Part shown: positions 7,579 through 13,313 of the stretch, piece by piece
Numbering within the stretch: the first letter of the stretch is position 1
How the letters are laid out: each line of letters begins with the position of its first letter
Origin: Microbacteriaceae bacterium UBA1487
GTDB lineage: Bacteria > Actinomycetota > Actinomycetes > Actinomycetales > Microbacteriaceae
DNA: 26,840 nt
Assembly: GCA_002325245.1 (NCBI GenBank)
Contig: DCRR01000009.1
Location: 1-26,840, forward strand
Reading direction: 5' to 3'
Translations under genes and position numbers: made by a program
The notes under the pieces: model-generated
Database searches by the model: none
Told to the model about the DNA's origin: nothing
Seen by the model: only the letters and a program-made list of their open reading frames with translations

Positions 7579-8546
7579 CCCGCACCGTCGTCGTGGCCGG
7601 GGCGTCCGGCTTCATGGGGCGGCACCTGGTCGAGCGGTGCCGCACCTCGGGTGATCGGGTCATCACGATCGGTCGCGGCGCCGGAAGCGACGTGCTGTGG
7701 TCGGATTCGGCCGGAATCCGCTCCTCTGTCGACGGGGCCTCGCTGGTCGTGAACCTGGCCGGACGCTCGGTCAACTGCCGGTACACGGCGCGCAACCGTG
7801 CCGAGATCGTGGACTCTCGCGTCGACACCACACGCGCTCTGGGCGAGGCGATCGCCTCGGCATCGTCTCCGCCGCCCCTCTGGGTGAACTCCTCAACCGC
7901 GACGATCTACCGCCACGCCGATGACCGCCCGCAGGACGAGACGACCGGCGACATCGGCACCGGGTTCTCGGTGGACGTCGCGACCGCATGGGAGGCGGCC
8001 TTCTTCGAGCTCCCGCTGCCAGCAACCCGCCGCGTGGCGCTGCGCACGGCGATCGTGCTCGGCGACGGCGGCGTGCTGACGCCGCTGATCCGACTCGCCC
8101 GGCCGGGGCTCGGCGGCGCGCACCACGACGGGCCTTGGTTCTCGAGCCGTCGTCGGCGCGAGCTCGGCACTGAGCATCGACTCTCGACACGGGGCGGGCG
8201 GCAGCGCTTCTCCTGAGTGCACCTCGCCGACGTCGCCGGCGCGATCCGCTTCCTCGAAGCGAACCCGGGCCTCACGGGGGCGATCAACCTCGCGTCGCCG
8301 AACCCGGTGGACGACCGCACCTTCATGGAGACGCTGAGGCGCGTCCTCGGCGTTCCCGTCGGTCTTCCGATGCACCGCTGGATGCTCGAGCCGGGTGCGT
8401 GGCTGATCCGCACCGAGACCGAGCTGGTTCTCAAGAGCCGCTGGGTCATCCCGGGACGACTGCAGGAGGCGAGATTCTCGTTCGAGTACCCGGAGCTGGA
8501 GGGCGCGCTGCGCCAGGTCGTGGACTCGAGGCCCAAGAATCGCTAG
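7575..8546 (+). pseudogene. TIGR01777-family NAD(P)-dependent epimerase (YfcH-like) with in-frame TGA
   Basis: The frame encodes a 323-codon SDR-family protein in one reading frame, broken only by TGA at 8214-8216 (codon 214). The N-terminal part has the Rossmann motif VVVAGASGFMGRHL, then LVVNLAGRSVNCRYTARNRAEIVDSRV and a VNSSTATIYRHADD block, all typical of TIGR01777. The part after the stop continues seamlessly with VHLADVAGAIRFL, NLASPNPV and the LVLKSRWVIPGRL block. Family members normally read FSW(V/I)H at the interruption, so one TGG-to-TGA change explains it; no base is gained or lost. It could be a real nonsense mutation, a sequencing error, or read-through. The GTG at 8217 could restart translation of the C-terminal part, but that lacks the Rossmann fold. 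Its final TAG (8544-8546) is also the first half of the rpsA -10 hexamer. Confidence 0.85.
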
Positions 8547-8549
8547 ACT
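8544..8549 (+). promoter_or_regulatory. -10 element TAGACT of the rpsA promoter
   Basis: TAGACT begins on the TAG stop of the epimerase gene. A partial -35 match, tggact, lies at 8521-8526 with a 17-base spacer, inside the epimerase coding region. Transcription from here would give a leader of about 95 bases. A second TANNNT (TATTTT, 8622-8627) closer to the ATG is a weaker alternative. Confidence 0.55.
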
Positions 8550-8553
8550 CGAG

Positions 8554-8589
8554 TGTTGCTTTCGCAACGTTCTGTCCGCATGCCTGCGG
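8554..8589 (+). promoter_or_regulatory. two small hairpins in the rpsA leader
   Basis: Two adjacent stem-loops fall just after the predicted transcription start. The first is GTTGC/GCAAC (8555-8559 with 8564-8568, loop TTTC); the second is CCGCA/TGCGG (8576-8580 with 8585-8589, loop TGCC). Ribosomal protein S1 regulates its own translation in Escherichia coli through leader structure, so these are candidates for a similar role here; that link is inference. Confidence 0.4.
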
Positions 8590-8651
8590 CGACCACAACC
8601 TGCATCACCCGTCTCAGGCCCTATTTTGTCCCCATTCGGAGCATCTACTAC

Positions 8652-10133
8652 ATGACCACCGCAACGACCGCCACGGCCCCCAAGCAGGTCGCCATCAACG
8701 ACATCGGATCTGCTGAAGACTTCCTGGCCGCGGTCGAAAAGACCCTGAAGTTCTTCAACGACGGAGACCTCATCGAAGGCACCGTCGTCAAGATCGACCG
8801 TGACGAGGTTCTCCTCGACGTCGGCTACAAGACTGAGGGTGTCATCCCCTCCCGCGAGCTTTCGATCAAGCACGACGTCGACCCCAGCGAGGTCGTCAAC
8901 GTCGGCGACAGCGTCGAGGCCCTCGTTCTCCAGAAGGAGGACAAGGAAGGCCGCCTCATCCTCTCCAAGAAGCGCGCTCAGTACGAGCGTGCGTGGGGCG
9001 ACGTCGAGAAGATCAAGGACACCGATGGCGTCGTGACCGGTCAGGTCATCGAGGTCGTCAAGGGTGGCCTCATCGTCGACATCGGCCTCCGCGGCTTCCT
9101 CCCGGCCTCGCTCATCGAGCTTCGCCGCGTGCGCGACCTCACGCCGTACCTCGGCCAGGAGATCGAGGCGAAGATCCTCGAGCTCGACAAGAACCGCAAC
9201 AACGTCGTGCTGAGCCGCCGCGCGCTGCTCGAGCAGACGCAGAGCGAGTCGCGTTCGACCTTCCTCAACAACCTCCAGAAGGGCCAGGTCCGCAAGGGCG
9301 TCGTGTCCTCGATCGTCAACTTCGGCGCGTTCGTCGACCTGGGCGGCGTGGACGGCCTCGTGCACGTCTCCGAGCTCTCGTGGAAGCACATCGAGCACGC
9401 CAGCGAGGTCGTCGAGGTCGGCCAGGAGGTCACCGTCGAGATCCTCGAGGTCGACCTGGACCGCGAGCGCGTGTCGCTCTCGCTCAAGGCGACGCAGGAA
9501 GACCCGTGGCAGGTGTTCGCCCGGACCCACGCGATCGGCCAGATCGCACCGGGCAAGGTCACCAAGCTCGTTCCGTTCGGTGCCTTCGTCCGCGTCGCGG
9601 ACGGCATCGAGGGCCTCGTGCACATCTCGGAGCTCAGCGGCAAGCACGTCGAGCTCGCCGAGCAGGTCGTGTCGGTCGGCGAGGACGTCTTCGTCAAGGT
9701 CATCGACATCGATCTCGACCGTCGCCGCATCTCGCTGAGCCTCAAGCAGGCCAACGAGGGCATCGACCCGAACAGCGCCGAGTTCGACTCCGGTCTGGCC
9801 GCGCTCTACGGCATGGTCACCGAGTACGACGAGCAGGGCAACTACAAGTTCCCCGAGGGCTTCGACGCGACCAGCGGCGAGTGGCTCGAGGGCTTCGACA
9901 CCCAGCGCGAGGCGTGGGAGGCCGAGTACGCGGCCGCTCAGGCGCGCTGGGAGGCCCACAAGGCGCAGATCCTCGCCGCCGAGGCTGCCGACGCAGCCGC
10001 CGAGAGCGCGCCGCGTGCGGCGTCGTCCGGTTCGGCGTCGGGTGCGTTCTCGAGCGACTCGAGCTCGGCCGGCACCCTGGCCGACGACGAGTCGCTGGCG
10101 GCGCTTCGCGAGAAGCTGTCGAGCAGCAACTAG
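8652..10133 (+). CDS. rpsA: 30S ribosomal protein S1
   Basis: The 493-residue protein contains four S1 RNA-binding domains at about residues 39-105, 123-190, 210-280 and 296-366. The last two carry clear FGAFVDLGGVDGLVHVSELS and FGAFVRVADGIEGLVHISELS type cores. This four-domain form with an Ala/Ser-rich acidic tail is the usual actinobacterial S1, shorter than the six-domain enterobacterial protein. S1 binds mRNA and helps translation initiation on the 30S subunit. The open frame extends upstream to 8553, but the ATG at 8652 is preferred: it gives the conserved start MTTATTATAPKQVAINDIGS, follows a GGAG at 8638-8641 (10-base spacer), and leaves room for the leader. Codon bias is strong, as expected for a highly expressed gene. 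It ends just before a powerful terminator. Confidence 0.96.
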   Translation: MTTATTATAPKQVAINDIGSAEDFLAAVEKTLKFFNDGDLIEGTVVKIDRDEVLLDVGYKTEGVIPSRELSIKHDVDPSEVVNVGDSVEALVLQKEDKEGRLILSKKRAQYERAWGDVEKIKDTDGVVTGQVIEVVKGGLIVDIGLRGFLPASLIELRRVRDLTPYLGQEIEAKILELDKNRNNVVLSRRALLEQTQSESRSTFLNNLQKGQVRKGVVSSIVNFGAFVDLGGVDGLVHVSELSWKHIEHASEVVEVGQEVTVEILEVDLDRERVSLSLKATQEDPWQVFARTHAIGQIAPGKVTKLVPFGAFVRVADGIEGLVHISELSGKHVELAEQVVSVGEDVFVKVIDIDLDRRRISLSLKQANEGIDPNSAEFDSGLAALYGMVTEYDEQGNYKFPEGFDATSGEWLEGFDTQREAWEAEYAAAQARWEAHKAQILAAEAADAAAESAPRAASSGSASGAFSSDSSSAGTLADDESLAALREKLSSSN

Positions 10134-10144
10134 TTCACGCTCTC

Positions 10145-10178
10145 AGCGGGTCGGATGCCTTCGGGCGTCCGACCCGCT
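10145..10178. terminator. bidirectional Rho-independent terminator with UUCG loop
   Basis: AGCGGGTCGGA (10145-10155) pairs perfectly with TCCGACCCGCT (10168-10178). The stem continues inward as T-G, G-C, C-G and C-G pairs to a C(TTCG)G tetraloop, giving about 15 pairs. A short T-run (TCGTTT) follows on the plus strand. It lies between the convergent rpsA and DUF4126 genes, so it probably ends both. Confidence 0.92.
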
Positions 10179-10184
10179 GGTCGT

Positions 10185-10823
10185 TTAAGCGCTGCGGTGC
10201 GGGGGGATCGGCGGAGCGGATGCGCTCTCGACCGCCGTGCGGCGTGCCGCGCGGCGCCGCATCCGACGACGCAGCAGCACGAGGCCCACAACCAGGCTGG
10301 CAAGACCGGCGACCACCAGCACCGGGATCACGATCGCGACGGCGCTGAGCAGCAGGCTCGACAGGTCTTCGACGGTGCTGAGCACCGGGGCGGCGGCCCC
10401 CGCGGTGGCGGCGTTCGCGATCGGGCGCGCCGCCATCTTGCCGGCGTGGACGGTGAGCGCGAGCACGATGCCGATGACGACCGGAACCCACTGGTTGCTG
10501 GCGAAGAACTCCGCCGGATCGGTGACGACCGCCGTCTCGGCGGCGGTGCCCGAGCCGAACACGATTCCGCCGGCCGCGGGACGCACGATCGTCTGGATCC
10601 AGTCGTTGATCGTGTCGACCGCGGGGATCTTGTCGGCCACGATCTCCAGCAGCAGGAGCACAGCGAGAATGCCGAGCACCCACTCGTTCTCGAGCCACGC
10701 CCAGGCAGCGGGCAGATTGACGACGTCGAAGAGGCGACTCGACAGCCCCAGCACCAGCATCGGGATGTAGGCGTTGAGGCCGGCGGCGGCGGCGAGGCCT
10801 GTTCCGGTCAGGAACTCGAGCAT
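10185..10823 (-). CDS. DUF4126 family integral membrane protein
   Basis: The 212-residue protein matches the DUF4126 pattern. It starts MLEFLTGTGLAAAAGLNAYIPMLVLG and has a helix around LGILAVLLLLEIVADKIPAVDTINDWIQT, then hydrophobic segments VVIGIVLALTVHAGKMAARP and LLLSAVAIVIPVLVVAGLASLVVGLVLL. A very basic cytoplasmic tail (RRRMRRRAARR) closes the protein. About four to five membrane helices are expected. The family has no established function. The ATG at 10823 is supported by TAGCCT ending six bases upstream on the minus strand. It is divergent from coaE across 54 bp and convergent with rpsA at the terminator. I see no partner that hints at its role. Confidence 0.85.
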   Translation of the reverse strand: MLEFLTGTGLAAAAGLNAYIPMLVLGLSSRLFDVVNLPAAWAWLENEWVLGILAVLLLLEIVADKIPAVDTINDWIQTIVRPAAGGIVFGSGTAAETAVVTDPAEFFASNQWVPVVIGIVLALTVHAGKMAARPIANAATAGAAAPVLSTVEDLSSLLLSAVAIVIPVLVVAGLASLVVGLVLLRRRMRRRAARRTAVESASAPPIPPHRSA

Positions 10824-10829
10824 GCGGTG

Positions 10830-10835
10830 AGGCTA
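10830..10835 (-). promoter_or_regulatory. -10 element TAGCCT for the DUF4126 gene, leaderless type
   Basis: On the minus strand TAGCCT is followed by six bases and the ATG at 10823. It lies 30 bp from the opposite-facing coaE hexamer, so the two promoters share one compact divergent region. Confidence 0.6.
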
Positions 10836-10865
10836 GCACCCGGTCGCGCGCGCGGCGAGGAGGGC

Positions 10866-10871
10866 TAGCAT
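10866..10871 (+). promoter_or_regulatory. -10 element TAGCAT for coaE, leaderless type
   Basis: TAGCAT is followed by GGCCGA and the ATG at 10878. An AGGAGG tract lies just upstream of the hexamer (10857-10862), but it is too far from the start codon to act as a ribosome binding site and would be outside the transcript. Confidence 0.6.
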
Positions 10872-10877
10872 GGCCGA

Positions 10878-11549
10878 ATGCTGCTCGTCGCCGTGACCGG
10901 GGGGATCGCCTCGGGCAAGTCCGTCGTCGCGGCGCGACTGGGGGAGCTGGGCGCTCGGGTCGTCGATGCCGACCAGCTGGCGCGCGACGTCGTCGCGCCG
11001 GGCGAACCGGCGCTGGCTCGGATCGCCGAGACCTTCGGCTCGCACCTGGTCTCGTCCGAGGGGACGCTCGATCGGGCGGCGCTGGGGGAGATCGTCTTCC
11101 AGGACCCCGACAAGCGGCTCGAGCTGAACGCGATCACGCATCCGGCGGTGGCCGAGCTGTCGCAGGCGCGCTTCCGGGCCGCCGCGGCCGAGGACCCGAA
11201 CGCGATCGTCGTCTACGACGTGCCCCTGCTGGTCGAGAGCGGCAAGCGCCTCGGCGAGTTCGGTCTGGTCGTGGTCGTGCAGGCCGACACCGAGACGCGC
11301 ATCCAGCGCCTCGTCGAGCTGCGAGGCATGACGCGCGAGGAGGCGCGGCATCGGATCAACTCGCAGGCGAGCGACGCGGAGCGCCTCGCGATCGCCGATG
11401 TGGTGATCGACGCGAACGGCACCCTCGCCGACACGCGGGCCCAGGTCGACGCGCTGTGGGAGTCGCTGCGGTCACGCGCCGGCGGCGAGGCGAGCGGCGG
11501 GAGCGATCGATCTCCTGCCGAGCACGATGGCGACGATGTTGCTCCCTGA
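10878..11549 (+). CDS. coaE: dephospho-CoA kinase
   Basis: The 223-residue product is a P-loop kinase catalysing the last step of coenzyme A synthesis, ATP-dependent phosphorylation of the 3'-hydroxyl of dephospho-CoA. The Walker A loop GGIASGKS lies at residues 8-15. The substrate-binding VVDADQLARDVV segment follows at about 28-39. Later come ITHPAV, the YDVPLLVES strand (about 114-122) and the lid region RGMTREEARHRINSQAS with its arginines. About 200 residues form the kinase; the last 25 (GGEASGGSDRSPAEHDGDD) are low complexity and lie in the 78-bp overlap with the convergent exporter gene. The ATG is supported by the TAGCAT element six bases upstream. Unlike in mycobacteria, no second domain (UPF0157/GrpB-like) is fused at the C-terminus. 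Confidence 0.95.
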   Translation: MLLVAVTGGIASGKSVVAARLGELGARVVDADQLARDVVAPGEPALARIAETFGSHLVSSEGTLDRAALGEIVFQDPDKRLELNAITHPAVAELSQARFRAAAAEDPNAIVVYDVPLLVESGKRLGEFGLVVVVQADTETRIQRLVELRGMTREEARHRINSQASDAERLAIADVVIDANGTLADTRAQVDALWESLRSRAGGEASGGSDRSPAEHDGDDVAP

Positions 11550-12347
11550 GATGAGCGCGATCCCGAGCAGCTGCGCGCTCGTCAGGACCTGACCGAGCAC
11601 GATCAGCCCGGCCACCGCCCCAGCGGCGGGGTGAACGCTCTGCAGGATCGCGAACGTCTCGCGTCGCAGCACCCGCAGCACCATCAGATCGATCGAATAC
11701 GGCACCGCCGAGGACAGCACCCCGACGACCGCTCCGATGGCGACGATCATGAGCAGCTGCTCGCCCGGCACACGCGCGAGCGCGCCGATCAGGACGGGGG
11801 CGGTGAGGAGAGCAGCGACCGCGCTCGCCAGGGCGGTGCCCTGCACGCCCGGGAGCCGCGCGCCGACCCGCTGGTTCAGCAGGATGTAGGCGGCCCACGC
11901 GACCGCGGCCACGAGTCCGAACAGAACCCCGGCGAGGTCGATTCCGGGGACGCTTCCGGTCAGCAGCACGACCCCGAGGCCGGCCACGAGCGCCAGCACG
12001 CCGTCGACCTTGCGCCGCGACGATGCGAGCGCCACAGCGAGCGGGCCGAGGAACTCGAGCGTCACCGCGAGCCCGAGCCCGATGCGCTCCACCGCCGAGT
12101 ACAGCGACAGGTTCATGACCACGAGCACGACGCCGAGGAGCGCGGCCGGGACGAGCTGCCGCCGGGTCAAGCCCGACCAGCGGGGCCGCGCGATGGCGAG
12201 GAGGGCGGCAGCCGCGACAGCCTGGCGAACGGCCACGACGCCGAGCGGCCCGATCAGCGGGAAGAGCGTGGCGCCGAGCGCCGCTCCGGTCTGCACCGAG
12301 ATCGAACCCGCGACGCTCGCGACGGGGGCGATTCGCTCTCGGTTCAT
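11472..12347 (-). CDS. EamA/RhtA-type drug/metabolite exporter
   Basis: This 291-residue membrane protein has the ten-helix DMT (EamA) layout in two five-helix halves. The first half includes LIGPLGVVAVRQAVAAAALL, LGVVLVVMNLSLYSAVERIGLGLAVTLEFLGPLAVALA and ALVAGLGVVLLTG. The second begins near LFGLVAAVAWAAYILLNQRVGARLPG and includes the conserved SAVPYSIDLMVLRVLRRETFAILQSVHPAAGAVAG block. The YS.VERIGLGLAVTLEFLGPL and SAVPYSID motifs resemble RhtA, the threonine/homoserine exporter, so amino-acid export is plausible, though the substrate is inferred. The ATG at 12347 is supported by TAGCGT six bases upstream on the minus strand. It is divergent from a LysR gene that probably controls it. Its last 78 bp overlap the end of coaE. 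Confidence 0.88.
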   Translation of the reverse strand: MNRERIAPVASVAGSISVQTGAALGATLFPLIGPLGVVAVRQAVAAAALLAIARPRWSGLTRRQLVPAALLGVVLVVMNLSLYSAVERIGLGLAVTLEFLGPLAVALASSRRKVDGVLALVAGLGVVLLTGSVPGIDLAGVLFGLVAAVAWAAYILLNQRVGARLPGVQGTALASAVAALLTAPVLIGALARVPGEQLLMIVAIGAVVGVLSSAVPYSIDLMVLRVLRRETFAILQSVHPAAGAVAGLIVLGQVLTSAQLLGIALISGSNIVAIVLGRRSIAPAARLAAGA

Positions 12348-12353
12348 GGACTC

Positions 12354-12359
12354 ACGCTA
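12354..12359 (-). promoter_or_regulatory. -10 element TAGCGT for the EamA exporter, leaderless type
   Basis: On the minus strand TAGCGT is followed by six bases (GAGTCC) and the ATG at 12347. It faces away from the LysR promoter across a region containing repeats. Confidence 0.55.
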
Positions 12360-12365
12360 GATCCG

Positions 12366-12407
12366 GATTATGCAATCCAGAAATGCAATCGTGTGTGATC
12401 GATACAC
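12366..12407. promoter_or_regulatory. candidate LysR operator region: TGCAATC repeats and GTGT/ACAC dyad
   Basis: TGCAATC occurs twice 13 bp apart (12371-12377 and 12384-12390). The left GATTaTGCA (12366-12374) and right TGCAATC also form an imperfect inverted repeat. Next to it GTGTGATCGATACAC (12393-12407) is a dyad with GTGT/ACAC arms that overlaps the lysR -10. Arrangements like this in a LysR divergent promoter commonly serve as recognition and activation sites. Which element is bound is inference. Confidence 0.5.
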
Positions 12408-12408
12408 T
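12403..12408 (+). promoter_or_regulatory. -10 element TACACT for the lysR gene, leaderless type
   Basis: TACACT is followed by six bases and the ATG at 12415. This decides the start: the upstream ATG at 12370 would lie before the promoter. Confidence 0.6.
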
Positions 12409-12414
12409 CAACGT

Positions 12415-13275
12415 ATGAATCTGACAGTGCGGCAGCTGCGTGATCTCGTGGCGGTCGCCGACGAGCTCTCGTTCACCGCGGCTGCCTCGGTGCGCGGAGT
12501 CTCGCAGGCCTCGGTGTCTCGGTCCGTCGCGGCCCTCGAGAGCGAGATCGGCGCGGCGCTCGTGGCGCGCACCACCCGCAGCGTCGAGGTCACGAGCGCG
12601 GGCGACGAGATCGTGACGGCGGCCCGCCGGGCGCTCGACGAGCTGGATCGCGCCGTCGCCCACGTTCGCGGCGACCCGCGCGACATTCGACTCGGGTACG
12701 CCTGGGCCGCCCTCGGCGCCCACACGACATCCGTGCTGCGCGGCTGGAATCGCGAGCACCCCGCCACGCCGCTGCGGATGGTGCACGCGGCCTCGCGCGA
12801 CGTCGGCCTGTCATCCGGTCGCACCGACTTCGCCGTGGTGCGCCACCACGTCGCCGAGCCGGCCTTCGACAGCGCGGTTCTCGGGCGCGAAGCCCGCCAG
12901 TGCGCGGTCGCGATCGACCACCCCTTGGCCGATCGCGGCTCCCTCTCGCTTCGCGACGCCGTGCCCTACGTCGTCGGAGTCGACGCGCAGACCGGCACCA
13001 CGACACCGCAGCTGTGGCTCGACGCGGGGGAGCAGCGCACCCCCGAGCTCGCGATGACCGAGGACATCGACGAGTGGCTCGACCAGATCGCGGAGGGCCG
13101 GATCATCGGAATCACCTCGGTCGCGACGGCGCATCACCAGCCTCGCCCGGGTGTCGTCTTCCTCCCGATCGAGGACGCCGAGCCCATTCGGGTCCGACTG
13201 GTGTGGCGGCGCGGAAGCACGCACCCGGCCCGGGAGCGGCTGATCGCGCATCTGCGTCAGGCCTACGCCCGCTGA
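12415..13275 (+). CDS. LysR-family transcriptional regulator
   Basis: The 286-residue protein begins MNLTVRQLRDLVAVADELSF. Its N-terminal winged helix-turn-helix (about residues 1-62) includes the recognition helix region VSQASVSRSVAALESEIG and the wing LVARTTRSVEVTSAG. A linker helix follows (about 63-85), then a periplasmic-binding-like effector domain (about 88-286). The open frame starts 15 codons earlier at 12370, but those codons do not resemble a LysR N-terminus and lie upstream of the TACACT promoter. Divergent arrangement with the EamA exporter strongly suggests that the exporter is its target and that an exported metabolite is the co-inducer; this is inference from the usual LysR-exporter pairing. 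The effector domain is less typical than the DNA-binding domain. Confidence 0.9.
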   Translation: MNLTVRQLRDLVAVADELSFTAAASVRGVSQASVSRSVAALESEIGAALVARTTRSVEVTSAGDEIVTAARRALDELDRAVAHVRGDPRDIRLGYAWAALGAHTTSVLRGWNREHPATPLRMVHAASRDVGLSSGRTDFAVVRHHVAEPAFDSAVLGREARQCAVAIDHPLADRGSLSLRDAVPYVVGVDAQTGTTTPQLWLDAGEQRTPELAMTEDIDEWLDQIAEGRIIGITSVATAHHQPRPGVVFLPIEDAEPIRVRLVWRRGSTHPARERLIAHLRQAYAR

Positions 13276-13300
13276 CCCGGCGACTGTCGGCGGGGGACCC

Positions 13301-13306
13301 TAGGCT
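13301..13306 (+). promoter_or_regulatory. -10 element TAGGCT for uvrB, near-leaderless type
   Basis: TAGGCT is followed by seven bases (GGAGGCT) and the ATG at 13314. The GGAGG looks like a ribosome binding site but is only two bases from the ATG, too close to work, and lies before the expected transcription start. Confidence 0.55.
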
Positions 13307-13313
13307 GGAGGCT

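Noticed and set aside
8217..8546. A separate small gene starting at GTG 8217
   Set aside because: It is in frame with the upstream half, has no ribosome binding site, and encodes only the C-terminal part of the epimerase family; it is better read as the downstream piece of an interrupted gene.
7893..9959. A 688-codon minus-strand frame opposite the epimerase and rpsA
   Set aside because: Same antisense composition; rpsA on the plus strand is certain.
12900..13313. Upstream extension of the uvrB frame through lysR
   Set aside because: It overlaps lysR in another frame and lacks UvrB similarity; the conserved start is at 13314.
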